Counted from the first letter of the stretch, positions 1 through 10,248 are shown. The stretch: DNA of 64,000 nt from Flavobacteriales bacterium (GCA_016710685.1 JADJVC010000002.1:558001-622000); one strand, 5' to 3'. Numbers and translations: made by a program. The notes: a model not told the origin generated them from the letters alone.

Positions 1-1276
1 AGTAGTAACGGAAACCAAAGTAGTACACGCCGGTTTGGGGCGGAGTGAAATCCACTGAATTGAAGAACGAGCCGTTACCGGTGCTCTGGTAATGGTCGGC
101 CAACTGTGCAAGGGTATCCGCGGCAAAGGGTCCGGATTCGGCATACACGGACATGTTTGCGATGTTGAAATCGTAACCCGTTCCGTATTTGTAAGAAAGG
201 CGATAGGCGGTGCCGCCCTCCAAATTGAGGCCTCCGGTATGCAACCAGTCATCGGCCGCACTCCCGCTGAAATCAGAGTAGACAATTGCCGCGTTCGGGG
301 TGAATCCCGTAGGTACGAACTCGGAGGTTTCCCAGCCTTGTCCGTTAATGATCTCTCGGCGGAAACAATCGGGTATAGCAGGCGCTAGCACGGTGCTGAA
401 ATCTTCCAGGAACGGCACGTCATCAGCCACGCAGTTGGTCTTGAAAGGCAACAAGAGGGACCACGGTGAATTCGAACCGCTGCAAACGCCTGCCACATAA
501 ATGTAGTATTGGGTATTGGGGTCCAACCCGGATATGTCAATTGGCGTTGCACCGCTGGCCTCATCGCCCGAAGCGGCCAGCCCGGTGGCACCGCTGCCGG
601 GGGCGCCGGAAGTTCTGATCTCGTAAGTGTAGCTGTCGGCATTGTTATCCGTCCAGCTTATGGAAACACCGTCCGAGAGGACGCTGCTGAATGCAACGTC
701 AGATGGATAAATACAGTCCGCAGCCTCCAACTTCACATTGTCAACAGCCCACCAATAAGTATAGTCCCCGCCATAGACGAAACGAACTTGCGCGACCGGT
801 GAAGCACCTGTTGCCGTGGTGATGTTGAACTGCATGCTCACGGCCGGGTCAGGGTAGCCTACGCTGGCGCCGGCGGGTGGGCTGTACACTTGGTTCCATT
901 GGGTACCGTCCCACACTTCCACCCGTGCAGTGGTGTTGGGATAGTCATGGTAGCTCTGGTCAAAAGAAAGGATGAAGTTCCCCGCGGATGCATCAAAGGC
1001 AGGGGATACGAGCACAGCCTCGGAGTACCCGGCCCCGAATCCACAGTTGTCGCTGTCGAAGATGGCGAAATCCGTGTCAAAACCAGCCCCTGTGATGGCG
1101 CGCAGTCCGGGGTCATTGAAAACCCACGTGCAGGTACCTTCGGTCTGTTCCACGGTGAAGCCCGCTGTGGGGGCGCCTCCGGTGAAATCCTCATTGAAGA
1201 TCACCTGCGCATTTACACTGGTTGCAAAGGCAAGTATCGCAGTCGCAGCAATGGTTTGAGCGGAAAGTTTCATCAT
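1..1276 (-). CDS. T9SS-type secreted multidomain protein, 3'-partial (runs off left edge)
   Basis: The frame is open from tandem ATGs at 1276 and 1273 to the window edge, giving at least 425 residues with no stop. It begins with a signal peptide ending in VNAQ, then a lectin/MAM-like choice-of-anchor J domain (about residues 25-190, including WDGTQWNQVYSP and YWWAVDN), a fibronectin type III domain (about 195-285) and a second choice-of-anchor module (from about 290, FLEDFS). The first 200 residues closely match the genes at 5968-8649 and 1458-5768, so this is the third member of a tandem paralogue set. By family analogy it should end in a T9SS sorting domain outside the window. Role inferred: cell-surface or secreted adhesin or carbohydrate-binding protein. 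Substrate unknown. Confidence 0.85.
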   Translation of the reverse strand, partial: MMKLSAQTIAATAILAFATSVNAQVIFNEDFTGGAPTAGFTVEQTEGTCTWVFNDPGLRAITGAGFDTDFAIFDSDNCGFGAGYSEAVLVSPAFDASAGNFILSFDQSYHDYPNTTARVEVWDGTQWNQVYSPPAGASVGYPDPAVSMQFNITTATGASPVAQVRFVYGGDYTYWWAVDNVKLEAADCIYPSDVAFSSVLSDGVSISWTDNNADSYTYEIRTSGAPGSGATGLAASGDEASGATPIDISGLDPNTQYYIYVAGVCSGSNSPWSLLLPFKTNCVADDVPFLEDFSTVLAPAIPDCFRREIINGQGWETSEFVPTGFTPNAAIVYSDFSGSAADDWLHTGGLNLEGGTAYRLSYKYGTGYDFNIANMSVYAESGPFAADTLAQLADHYQSTGNGSFFNSVDFTPPQTGVYYFGFRYY

Positions 1277-1396
1277 GGTCGGGTAAAATGGGGTACGGTT
1301 ATGTAGACGGTCAAATCTCCGGAACGAAAGTAATTGAAAATCATCTGATCATTTCCGGTGTCGATCCAGGTCGTTAATTTTGTGGGGCTTCCCGGC

Positions 1397-1432
1397 TAAA
1401 AGAAAGGGCCGCTCCGTCAATTCGGAACGGCC
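1397..1432 (-). terminator. Rho-independent terminator after the 1458-5768 gene
   Basis: On the minus strand a 10-bp stem (1423-1432 with 1407-1416, one G-U pair) with a 6-nt loop is followed by a T-rich stretch (TTTCTTTT). It lies 26 bases after the stop of the large gene and separates it from the next paralogue. Confidence 0.75.
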
Positions 1433-1457
1433 TCAAGCCGAAATTGAAAAGGCGAGT

Positions 1458-4400
1458 TTACTGCTTCACAAAGCGCAAGTGCGCCAAGTTCTCGCCAGCG
1501 GAATTCTGCGCTACAAGAATGTAGCTGCCGGTGTTGAGGGAGGTAATGTTGATGGCCTCCACGGTAGCGGTTTTCAGAACCAAGTTGCCCACCATTTCGT
1601 AGACCATTGCTTGCGTGGCCTTGCCGTTAGGATTGGTCAAGGTGATGCGGTCATTTGCGGGGTTGGGCATTAACGCAATTCCGTTCGCGGTGCTTCCGGC
1701 AATTCCGATGCTCATGTCCACATGTACGGTGTAATCCTCCCCTTGCCCGTTCATGTAGCTGGCGCAGGGGTCAGTGGCGTAGCCCCCTTTGCTGTTAACC
1801 ACGCGCATACGGCCGATCCCGTTCAATGCATTTGTTGGAACGTTCACTTCGGTAATGAGCAAGGTGTCGCAAACGGAACCGGTGAGGTTGCCGATCTCTA
1901 CCATGGTTTCGAAAACACTATCGAGGTCCCAATCGAAAAAAGCGGAAACGTAGTATGGGTTGACTCCGTCGTTCGGGTCCGCGCTGGCGGTAACGAAGAT
2001 GGGATATGAACTGCCTGCGGTAAGGTTGGCGGTGAGGTCCGTGAAATCTTCCAAAGCCGGGCTTCCGTTCACATTGCTGGAGCTGCTGTTGTCGATATTC
2101 GCAAAGCTTACCTTACAAATGGGGTACACATCGGTAAACGACAGGTCGTTGCAGTAACCGAGGTCGGGTTGGGATACGGTTACCGTGTAGTCTTCGCCTT
2201 GTCCCCACCCGTAGTCATTTGCGCAAGGGTCGCTCGGATAGGCGAGGTACTTTTTCACAACGCGCATGTGGCTTGTGCCGACCAAGGCATTTGCGGGTAC
2301 CTGTATATCGGTCATGATCACCGTGGCGCATGCGTTGTTGTTGAATGAGCCGACATGTATTGCGGTTTCAAAAACATGATCTTGGTCCCAGTCGAAAAAG
2401 ACCGTGACACGTGCGGGGCCCGTTTCGGTGTTGCCCGTAACCGAGATGGGGTAGGTGTTGCCCGCTGTCACGACCGCTGAAATGTTCGTGAAGTTCTCCA
2501 AGGACGGGCTTCCATTGATCGCACTGGGGCTATCGTTGTTGATGCCCGCGAAGGTGACATTGCAGATGGGTTCAACAGCGTTTTCGAAATTCAATGTATG
2601 GCAGTATCCATCGTCCGGGGGAGGGGTGCCGATACAAACATCGAATGTGTTCGTCAGCTCACCGTAGTACCCATCGGAGTAAACCTGTAAAAAGTAGGTA
2701 GTGCCTGGCGTTAGGTTGGAAAGGTTGAGGAACCCATTTCCATTTCCATTGCAACTGCCCGGTACCAAGTTCAGGTTGTCGCAATCGCCCGTCCATAAGG
2801 CACGGTAAATGGAAAGATCTGGGGTGATGTTTGTGAGGGTAATTCGGTGTTCGGGGTTCGTTGCCACAAAAGAGAACCAGGTGTCGTCCTGCACGTTTCC
2901 GTTGCAAGTACTATTGCTGTTGGAGGCCGTGGCACCTACAAAAGTGCCGGGTACGGTTTGCGCGCAATCGAGGTCATTGTTCACAGGTACAGCGATTGCA
3001 CCCGCGCAATCATCGTTCACTGGCGGCGTTGCAGGCACGCGGACACACACGTCGAACGTGGTGGTTACCGCCGGATTGTCGGAATAGGAATACACCTGCA
3101 AGTAGTAGGTAGTGCCAATGTTCAAACCTTCAAACCGTGCCGGTGTTTGGCTTTGGCAACCATCAGGAACAAGGGTCAGGTTTCCGCAGGCACCTTCCCA
3201 AAGGGCCATGTTCAAATACAGGGGTGGGCCGGTTATGTTCAACTCTACAACTAAGGTTTCCGCGGTTGCCATAAAGGAGAACCAGACATCATCATCAGCC
3301 AGACCTATGCAAGGGTTTGTGTTGTTCGATTGAGTGGATCCGAAAAGATCGCCTTGCGCGGTGGCCACACAATCTGCGGTCATGTTCACAGGTACCTCAA
3401 TGGCCCCTGCGCAATCATCGTTAGCAGGTGTAACCGCAGGCAAGCCTACACAAATGTCGAAAGTAACAGGTTGTCCGCCCGCAGTGGAAAGGAGGCTGGC
3501 CTGCAAGTAATACGTAGTGCCCACGTTCAGGTCCGGGAAAGTCGTAATCATGCCGAGAGCACAACCGTTGGGCGCCAATGAAAGGTTCCCACAAATACCT
3601 TCCCAGAGTGTCACGGTCATCCCTGTCAAGCCAGAGATGTTCAAGAGTTTCACCACGTGGGTGGAACTGGTGGCCGTAAAAGAGAACCAGACGTCTTGGA
3701 TCACGGTAAAACCGAAACAGGATGAGGGTAAAACGCTTGGCGTCGCACCGGCGAAGGTGCTCGCGGTTATCGTCCCACAGGCATAGTCGGGGTTAACGGT
3801 AAGGGGGAACGCATCTTCGCATTCATCATTGTCAAAGATGGTGGTGAAGGCTTCGGGATTGCTCCATGCACTGAGCTCCCCATCGCAATTGGCCCGCACG
3901 AAAGCAGCGTACGAGGTGCTGCTTTCCAGCCCGGTGATGTTCGTGTTGAACCCGTTACCGGATGCGATCGTGTTCGTTCCGTCCGGTTGGTCGCCAAGGG
4001 TTACTACCCATTCATAGCTGCTGCCATTATAAGTCCAATTGATGTTTGCACTCGTCGGGTAGATGTTGGAAATGGTGACGTTTTCAGGCGCCGGGCAGCC
4101 GAGATCTTGCACGAATACCGAATAGTCTTCTGCCTGGCCAAAATTGAAAACGCCACATGGAGCCGGTGTTTGGCCAACCGGAAAGTTCACCACGCGCATG
4201 CGGCTGGTCCCGGGCACGGCATTGGCGGGTACGATCACATTTGTGGTAACGGCTTGGCTACAGCTGTTTCCGCTGTATTGTCCGATGTTAACTGAGGCTT
4301 CAAAAATGCTGTCCTGGTCCCAATCGAAGAAGGCGTATGCATTGTAAACGATGAAGGAGCCCGTTGCACTTATGGAGATAGGGTAGATGGAACCTGCGGT

Positions 4401-5768
4401 GACGTTTGCCGTTTGGTCCGTAAAATCCTCCAAAGCGGGGCCCATGTTCCCACTACCCGGGCTATCGTTGTCTATTCCCCCGAAAGTAACGTTGCAGATG
4501 GGCTTTATCGTGGTGGTCACATCGTACGTAGCACAGTAACCTCCAGCATTGACGGGCGTCCCGATGCACAGGTCGAAGGTGTTGTTGTGCCCCGGTACGT
4601 TGTCCAACGAGAACACTTGTACGAAGTACGTTTCAGCGGGCACAAACCCGGCAACGACCTTGTTTTGGAAAGGCGAGCAACCATCGGGCTCCACGGTAAG
4701 TCCGCCACAAGAGCCGCCAAACACTTTTAGATAAACGTTATTGGGATCAACTCCGGTTACGTTCAACAACCTGACCCGGTGTGTGTTTCCGGTAGCGGTA
4801 AAGGAGTACCAGACATCATCATCGGCGAGGTAGGTGCATAGGACCGGTCCGGAACTGGTAGCTCCTGTAATGTTTCCGCCAACCGTAAGGTTGCAGGAAT
4901 AATCGGGGTTCACGGGAAGGTTGGTCGCGGCATCGCAGTCGTCATTGATAGGCGGGGTGGTGAATGACAAGCCGTCGTTCCAAGTACTGAAGATGCCATC
5001 GCAATCGGCACGCACAAAAGCGGTATACGGGGTGGAGCTTTCCAATCCGGTAATATCAAAGTTGTTCCCAATGCCGGAAGCAATGGTGTCGGAGCCGTCC
5101 GGTTGGCCGCCAAGGGTTATCACCCACTGGTATGCATTACTGCCATTGTCGGTCCAACTAATGGTGGCACTTTCCGGGGTTAAACCGGAAATGGCCAGGT
5201 CTGCAGGAAAAGTGCACTCCACACGTTCCAATTGAATGTTGTCCAGTGCCCACCACCATTCCCAAAAACCGCGATAACGGAAGCGGACTTTGGCATCCTG
5301 CGCGCCACCTGCCGCACCGGTGATGTTCACGGTGGTGGAAACGGCCGGGTTCGGGTAGCCCACATCCCCGATCGCAGTAGGCGAATAAACGATGTTCCAT
5401 TGGCTGCCGTCCCACACCTCCACGTTGGCTGTGGTCGCGCCCGTGGTGCGATACTGCTGGGAGAATGAGAGGATAAGGTTGCCTGTGGAGGCGTCAAATT
5501 CAGGGGAGACCAATGCCGCTTCGGAACTAAAGATGGCGGGTTCGCCGCAATAGTCCATATCGAAAATGGCGAAATCCGCATCGAACCCCGCTCCGGTAAT
5601 TGTCTTCCAGTCGGGGTTGCCGTAGAACCAGTGGCAGTTGCCGGCGATCTGCTCCATGGTAAAGCCTGTGGTACTTCCGGTAGCAGTAAATTCTTCGTTG
5701 AACACCACTTGGGCATCGAGGCCGCTTGCAAATGCAAGAGTTGCAGAGAGGGTGAGATGTTTGATCAT
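1458..5768 (-). CDS. Giant T9SS surface protein (choice-of-anchor J, FN3, pre-peptidase-like, GEVED repeats)
   Basis: About 1436 residues. I choose the ATG at 5768 because it gives a normal signal peptide (MIKHLTLSATLAFASGLDAQ); the 14 codons upstream look untranslated. Order: choice-of-anchor J domain (~20-190), FN3 (~195-280), a pre-peptidase-C-like module starting NDDC (~282-410), a GEVED domain (~415-555, FFDWDQDSIFE and GQAEDYSVFV), FN3 (~556-640), three more NDDC/NDEC modules (~645-1030), two GEVED domains (~1035-1345) and a C-terminal T9SS type A sorting domain (~1355-1436, PNPANDRITL to LRFVKQ). Exported across the outer membrane and probably surface-anchored. Its last 75 residues are almost identical to those of the 5968-8649 gene, suggesting recent duplication or gene conversion. 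Specific ligand unknown. Confidence 0.9.
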   Translation of the reverse strand: MIKHLTLSATLAFASGLDAQVVFNEEFTATGSTTGFTMEQIAGNCHWFYGNPDWKTITGAGFDADFAIFDMDYCGEPAIFSSEAALVSPEFDASTGNLILSFSQQYRTTGATTANVEVWDGSQWNIVYSPTAIGDVGYPNPAVSTTVNITGAAGGAQDAKVRFRYRGFWEWWWALDNIQLERVECTFPADLAISGLTPESATISWTDNGSNAYQWVITLGGQPDGSDTIASGIGNNFDITGLESSTPYTAFVRADCDGIFSTWNDGLSFTTPPINDDCDAATNLPVNPDYSCNLTVGGNITGATSSGPVLCTYLADDDVWYSFTATGNTHRVRLLNVTGVDPNNVYLKVFGGSCGGLTVEPDGCSPFQNKVVAGFVPAETYFVQVFSLDNVPGHNNTFDLCIGTPVNAGGYCATYDVTTTIKPICNVTFGGIDNDSPGSGNMGPALEDFTDQTANVTAGSIYPISISATGSFIVYNAYAFFDWDQDSIFEASVNIGQYSGNSCSQAVTTNVIVPANAVPGTSRMRVVNFPVGQTPAPCGVFNFGQAEDYSVFVQDLGCPAPENVTISNIYPTSANINWTYNGSSYEWVVTLGDQPDGTNTIASGNGFNTNITGLESSTSYAAFVRANCDGELSAWSNPEAFTTIFDNDECEDAFPLTVNPDYACGTITASTFAGATPSVLPSSCFGFTVIQDVWFSFTATSSTHVVKLLNISGLTGMTVTLWEGICGNLSLAPNGCALGMITTFPDLNVGTTYYLQASLLSTAGGQPVTFDICVGLPAVTPANDDCAGAIEVPVNMTADCVATAQGDLFGSTQSNNTNPCIGLADDDVWFSFMATAETLVVELNITGPPLYLNMALWEGACGNLTLVPDGCQSQTPARFEGLNIGTTYYLQVYSYSDNPAVTTTFDVCVRVPATPPVNDDCAGAIAVPVNNDLDCAQTVPGTFVGATASNSNSTCNGNVQDDTWFSFVATNPEHRITLTNITPDLSIYRALWTGDCDNLNLVPGSCNGNGNGFLNLSNLTPGTTYFLQVYSDGYYGELTNTFDVCIGTPPPDDGYCHTLNFENAVEPICNVTFAGINNDSPSAINGSPSLENFTNISAVVTAGNTYPISVTGNTETGPARVTVFFDWDQDHVFETAIHVGSFNNNACATVIMTDIQVPANALVGTSHMRVVKKYLAYPSDPCANDYGWGQGEDYTVTVSQPDLGYCNDLSFTDVYPICKVSFANIDNSSSSNVNGSPALEDFTDLTANLTAGSSYPIFVTASADPNDGVNPYYVSAFFDWDLDSVFETMVEIGNLTGSVCDTLLITEVNVPTNALNGIGRMRVVNSKGGYATDPCASYMNGQGEDYTVHVDMSIGIAGSTANGIALMPNPANDRITLTNPNGKATQAMVYEMVGNLVLKTATVEAINITSLNTGSYILVAQNSAGENLAHLRFVKQ

Positions 5769-5910
5769 GGCGTAAGAATTTCTGCGTGAATGGAATGCAA
5801 TGATTTGCAATATACAAATTCAAAAGTCGGCGCATTATCCTGTAATCCCTGCCTCTGAAAAATGAAAAGCCAGGGGAATACGAAGTTTTAAAATTGGTTG
5901 GGCCGCAATG

Positions 5911-5943
5911 GCAAAGGGCCGCCCCGCGCATGCGGAACGGCCC
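5911..5943 (-). terminator. Terminator hairpin after the 5968-8649 gene
   Basis: A 12-bp stem (5932-5943 with 5916-5927, two G-U pairs), 4-nt loop and a short T tract on the minus strand. It closely resembles the hairpin at 1407-1432 in sequence, so the terminator was duplicated along with the gene. Confidence 0.65.
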
Positions 5944-5967
5944 AAGCCAATGCAGTGTGCTTTTCCC

Positions 5968-8649
5968 TTACTGCTTCACAAAGCGCAGGTGCGCCAGTTT
6001 TGCGCCAGCGGCATCTTGTGCTACAAGAATGTAGCTGCCGGCGGTAAGAGATGTGATGTTAATGGCGTCCACGCTGGCGGTTCTCAGCACCAAGTTGCCT
6101 ACCATGTCGTACACGATGGCCTGTGTGGCCTTGCCATTAGGGTTGATCAACGCGATGCGATCATGCGCTGGGTTCGGAGCAAGGCTCAAGCTTGTGGCGT
6201 TTGCTTCTGGAATGCCGATGGACAGGTCCACCTGTACGGTATAGTCTTCGCCTTGGCCGTAGCCGTATGCTCCACAGGGATCGACCGGGGAAACATTCCA
6301 GTTCTTCACCAAGCGCATGCGGGTATTGCCGAGCGCAGCATCCAAGGGAACCGTTATGGAAGCAGTAAGGGCAGTCGTACAGGAATCTGTATCAATTGAG
6401 CCCAGTTCTTCCACCGTTTCAAAGGTTCCATCCTGATCCCAGTCAAAGAATGCTGTGATGTAGTCTACGTATGCACCTGCCGTATTTCCGGTCACGGAAA
6501 TAGGGTAGGTCGCCCCTTGTGTCACCATGGCCGGAGTGGTCGCAGTAAAGTCTTCCAAAGCTGGCGTGCCATTGACTTCAGCAGAGCTGGAGTTGTCGAT
6601 GCCTGCGAAGGTCACGTTGCAGATAGGTTCCACATCGAACTGGTATGAAAGCGAATCGCAGTACTCAGGAGTTGTGCCGCCTGTCACCACTACACTATAG
6701 TCTTCCGCTTCTCCGTATAAAGCATCTTGGCACGGGTTGGGAATGTCGTGGTTGTAGTCCAGCATGATGCGCATGCGCGTTGCTCCGGCCAAGGCGTCAG
6801 CAGGTACTGCGATCGTGGTGTCCACCGTGAGTGGGCCACCGCCGAATGAAGAGGCCAGTGTATAAACCTCACCTGCATCGTCCAGTACCAAGTTCTGGTT
6901 CCAGTCGATAAAGGCGTAGAGGTATTCATTTGCATCAGTTTCCATGGAAACCGAGATATCGTAAGTGCCGCTCGGTGCCACCTCCGTGCTTTGGTCGGTA
7001 TAGTCCACGGGGCCACCAATATCTCCCGCGCTGCTGTTGTCGATGTCGCCGAAGGTCACATTTGTGATGTGTTCAAAATCCACGTTTCCGAAATTGGAAA
7101 TGCAGTAGCCATAGTGCAGCAATACGGGGGCGGACCAAATGCTGGAATCGCCACCGGCGCAGTTACTGCGCACGTACACTTGGTAGTCAATGTTGTCGCT
7201 GAGGCCGGTAAGTGCCAAAGGGCTGCCTGCCACGTTGCCGGATTGCTCCAAGCCTGTTGCGCCACTCCCGGCATCACCGGAACTGCGCACTTCGTAGTCA
7301 TAGCTTTCGGCGCCATTAGCCGTCCAGCTAATGCTGGCATCTGGCGGTGTGAAGCTGTCCAAGGCAACATCCATCGGTGGTTGGCAAGAGGGCAAGGTGC
7401 CGATGCACACGTCGAATGCCGATGTTTCACCCGGGTTGGCGAAATAGGTGTAAACCTGCAAATAGTAGGTGGTGCCGGGTGTAAGACCACCGACGTTCAT
7501 GATCTGGGGGTCGCTGCAGCCGTTGGGCACAGCCACGAGGCTCCCGCAAGTTCCCTCCCACAACGTCATCACCATGTCCGTAGTGGACCCGGTCTGGTTG
7601 ATCAGGCTGAAGCGGTGCAAGGTGTCTGTTGCCATGAAGGTGAACCACACATCGTCATTGGCAGTTCCTACGCATGTGGACGTGACTCCGCTGCCTGTTG
7701 CGCCAGTAACCGTTCCGGCCACGGTTTGTCCGCATTCGAAATTGGGGTTCACGGGCACTGTCAAGGCACCGTCACAATCGTCATTGGTAATTCCGGTGGA
7801 GAAGTTTACGCCGCCACTCCAAGGGCTGAAGGTGCCGCTGCAGTCGGCGCGCACGAATACGGTGTACGGCGTACCGCTGTCAAGGCCGGTAGCATCCATA
7901 TTGGACCCGTCGCCTGAAGCCAGTTCGTTGGTTCCGTCTGGCGTGCTGCCATCGGTAACGGCCCACTCGTAGCCGGTGCTTCCATTGTCCGTCCAGCTAA
8001 AGGATGCGCCGTCCGTGGTGATGTTGGAAACGGCAAGGTCCGAGGGATAAAGGCAACCCACGGCTTCAACCGCGATGTTGTCAACTGCCCACCAATATTG
8101 GTAATCCCCGCCGTAAACAAAGCGCACCTGCGCTTCGTTGGACCCACCTGCGGCAGCGGTGATGTTGATGGACATGCTTACCGCCGGGTTGGGATAACCG
8201 ACGCTGGCCCCGACCGGAGAGTAAACTTCGTTCCATTGTGTGCCGTCCCAAACTTCCACAGCGGCTGTGGTAGTGGTGTATGTACGGTACGATTGGTCGA
8301 AGGTGAGCAGGAAATTCCCGGCGGAGGCATCAAAAGCCGGGGAGACTAAGTTGGCAGTGGCCTGACCGGCGTCGAAGCCGCAAAAGTCGCTGTCGAAAAT
8401 GGCGAAGTCAGCATCAAAGTTGGCACCGGAGATGTCCCGCGCTCCTTGATTGTCATAGGCCCAAGTGCACGTGCCTTCCACTTGGTCCACTGTAAAGCCC
8501 GCCGTGCTGGCACCGCCGGTAAAGTCCTCGGTAAAGACCACTTGAGCATTCGCGCCAGTGTTAAAAGCCATCGCCGCGACAAGCATCGCGGAAGGCCAAG
8601 AAAGGTGACGCACTTTGCGTTCACCCCATGCAGAGTCATGTTTCATCAT
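5968..8649 (-). CDS. T9SS surface protein with choice-of-anchor J, FN3 and GEVED domains
   Basis: 893 residues from the first of two adjacent ATGs (8649 or 8646). The N-terminus is long and basic (MMKHDSAWGERKVRH) before a hydrophobic signal segment ending GANAQ. Domains: choice-of-anchor J (~36-195), FN3 (~200-285), one NDDC-type pre-peptidase-like module (~290-415), FN3 (~418-505), two GEVED domains (~515-650 and ~665-800, with FIDWNQN and FFDWDQDGTFE) and a T9SS type A sorting domain (~815-893). It reads as a shorter version of the neighbouring 1458-5768 gene, from which it differs by copy number of the middle modules. Predicted to be exported and displayed on the surface; ligand unknown. 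Confidence 0.9.
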   Translation of the reverse strand: MMKHDSAWGERKVRHLSWPSAMLVAAMAFNTGANAQVVFTEDFTGGASTAGFTVDQVEGTCTWAYDNQGARDISGANFDADFAIFDSDFCGFDAGQATANLVSPAFDASAGNFLLTFDQSYRTYTTTTAAVEVWDGTQWNEVYSPVGASVGYPNPAVSMSINITAAAGGSNEAQVRFVYGGDYQYWWAVDNIAVEAVGCLYPSDLAVSNITTDGASFSWTDNGSTGYEWAVTDGSTPDGTNELASGDGSNMDATGLDSGTPYTVFVRADCSGTFSPWSGGVNFSTGITNDDCDGALTVPVNPNFECGQTVAGTVTGATGSGVTSTCVGTANDDVWFTFMATDTLHRFSLINQTGSTTDMVMTLWEGTCGSLVAVPNGCSDPQIMNVGGLTPGTTYYLQVYTYFANPGETSAFDVCIGTLPSCQPPMDVALDSFTPPDASISWTANGAESYDYEVRSSGDAGSGATGLEQSGNVAGSPLALTGLSDNIDYQVYVRSNCAGGDSSIWSAPVLLHYGYCISNFGNVDFEHITNVTFGDIDNSSAGDIGGPVDYTDQSTEVAPSGTYDISVSMETDANEYLYAFIDWNQNLVLDDAGEVYTLASSFGGGPLTVDTTIAVPADALAGATRMRIMLDYNHDIPNPCQDALYGEAEDYSVVVTGGTTPEYCDSLSYQFDVEPICNVTFAGIDNSSSAEVNGTPALEDFTATTPAMVTQGATYPISVTGNTAGAYVDYITAFFDWDQDGTFETVEELGSIDTDSCTTALTASITVPLDAALGNTRMRLVKNWNVSPVDPCGAYGYGQGEDYTVQVDLSIGIPEANATSLSLAPNPAHDRIALINPNGKATQAIVYDMVGNLVLRTASVDAINITSLTAGSYILVAQDAAGAKLAHLRFVKQ

Positions 8650-8739
8650 CTGGGTTTTGGGATTTAAGGGTTTCTTGTTTCCGCTCCGACATTTTCTCGA
8701 GCACTCACCGTTGAATTGTGATGGAGCGGTGCCCCAATA

Positions 8740-8784
8740 TAGTAAAACTGGATGGAATGAGACCGGTGCCGGCCGGTTTTACTA
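8740..8784. promoter_or_regulatory. Inverted repeat in the divergent phoH-type / surface-protein promoter region
   Basis: Arms 8740-8751 and 8773-8784 are 12-bp inverted copies with one mismatch (TAGTAAAACTGG against CCGGTTTTACTA), enclosing a second small palindrome (ACCGG...CCGGT). The 264-base interval 8650-8913 separates divergent genes and contains no credible ORF. Could be an operator or an RNA hairpin; function is inference. Confidence 0.5.
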
Positions 8785-8913
8785 ACGGAAACCTGGAGGG
8801 AAGAGTGGAAGCAAAGCAGTACCATACCACATTCGGATGTGCAAAACTGTGGCATCGGGTGCTGCGTGTACTACTCCATGCCACCCACATTTGGCAAAGA
8901 CCATAACTCGCAC

Positions 8914-10248
8914 ATGAAGAAAAAAGACCGGAAGATCTTCGTCCTGGATACTTCAGTGATCCTTTACGACCACTCTGCCATCGAGAGTTTCCAAGAGCAC
9001 GATGTGGCGGTTCCGATACAGGTGTTGGAGGAATTGGACACGTTCAAAAAGGGGAACGACACCATCAACTTCGAAGCACGCGAGTTCATCCGCCACTTGG
9101 ACAGCATCGGCCACAACGATGTGCTCACGGAGTGGATGCCGCTGAACGGACCGACGAAAGGGAGCTTCAAGGTGGTGGCGAAACACGACCTCAACGGAGT
9201 GGATGCCACCAAGGTATTTCAGGACGGGAAGAATGACCACCAGATATTGAACGCTGCGCTCACATTGAAGCGGCAGCATAAAGACCGGAAGGTGGTACTG
9301 GTAAGCAAGGACGTGGCACTTCGGTTGAAGGCGAAAAGTTTGGACATCCTCGCCGAGGACTTTCTTACCGGCAAAGTGCGCGATCTGGGGCGGAATCTGT
9401 TCACCGGGCTCACGGTGGAAGAGAACGCGGACGAAGGCGCCATAGATGCGTTGTTCAACACGGGCTTTGCTCCCGTGAGCGACCTGATGAAGACGGCGCC
9501 GCAAGGCAACCACTTCTTCATTCTGAAGAACGGCAAAAAAAGCGTGTTGGCCAAGTATGACCCGCGCACGCGCAAAGTGGGCCGGGTGGAAAAGCAGACG
9601 GTGTTCGGCATCGGCCCGAAAAATGCGGAACAGACCTTGGCGATGAGCGCCCTGCTGGACCCGGAGATCAAGCTGGTAACGTTGCAAGGCGCGGCGGGCA
9701 CGGGTAAAACACTGTTGGCTTTGGCATGTGCGCTGGAGCAGCGCCGCGATTACCGGCAGATCTTTGTAACGCGCCCGGTGGTGCCGTTGAGCAACAAGGA
9801 CATTGGCTATTTGCCCGGTGACATCCAGAGCAAGATGGACCCTTACATGCAGCCCATCTGGGACAACCTGAAGTTGATCAAGGGGAACTTTGAGAAGAAC
9901 GACGGCACGTTGAAACGGATCGAGGAAATGGTGCAGAATGAAAAGATCACCGTGGCTCCTTTGGCGTACATCCGTGGGCGCAGCCTCAGCAATATTTTCT
10001 TCATCGTGGACGAGGCGCAAAACCTTACACCGCTGGAAGTGAAGACCGTGATCAGCCGGGCAGGCGAAGGCACCAAGGTGATCTTCACCGGCGACGTACA
10101 CCAGATCGACACCCCTTATTTGGATTCAGAGAGCAACGGCTTGAGCTACTTGATCTCCAAAGCCAAGGGCGATCCGCTTTTTGCGCATATCACCTTGGCC
10201 AAAGGCGAGCGCAGTGCATTGGCGAATTTAGCGAACGAGCGGTTGTAG
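8914..10248 (+). CDS. PIN domain-PhoH family ATPase/ribonuclease
   Basis: 444 residues from the ATG at 8914; the upstream in-frame extension has no family resemblance, and MKKKDRKIFVLDTSVIL is a typical PIN start. N-terminal PIN nuclease domain (~1-140, acidic residues in VLDTSVI, LEELD and VSKDV) and C-terminal PhoH ATPase domain (~225-444) with Walker A GAAGTGKT (~258-265), Walker B FIVDEAQN (~362-369) and an FTGDVHQID motif. The PIN-PhoH (PhoH2/YlaK) architecture is known to couple RNA cleavage to ATP-dependent unwinding. It stands alone, divergent from the surface-protein gene. A genuine SD sequence is not visible, as is usual in Bacteroidota. Confidence 0.93.
   Translation: MKKKDRKIFVLDTSVILYDHSAIESFQEHDVAVPIQVLEELDTFKKGNDTINFEAREFIRHLDSIGHNDVLTEWMPLNGPTKGSFKVVAKHDLNGVDATKVFQDGKNDHQILNAALTLKRQHKDRKVVLVSKDVALRLKAKSLDILAEDFLTGKVRDLGRNLFTGLTVEENADEGAIDALFNTGFAPVSDLMKTAPQGNHFFILKNGKKSVLAKYDPRTRKVGRVEKQTVFGIGPKNAEQTLAMSALLDPEIKLVTLQGAAGTGKTLLALACALEQRRDYRQIFVTRPVVPLSNKDIGYLPGDIQSKMDPYMQPIWDNLKLIKGNFEKNDGTLKRIEEMVQNEKITVAPLAYIRGRSLSNIFFIVDEAQNLTPLEVKTVISRAGEGTKVIFTGDVHQIDTPYLDSESNGLSYLISKAKGDPLFAHITLAKGERSALANLANERL

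Noticed and set aside
8953..10101. Long antisense ORF (382 codons) opposite the PIN-PhoH gene
   Set aside because: Shadow of a GC-rich coding frame; no homology-like motifs, and the plus-strand gene has full catalytic motifs.
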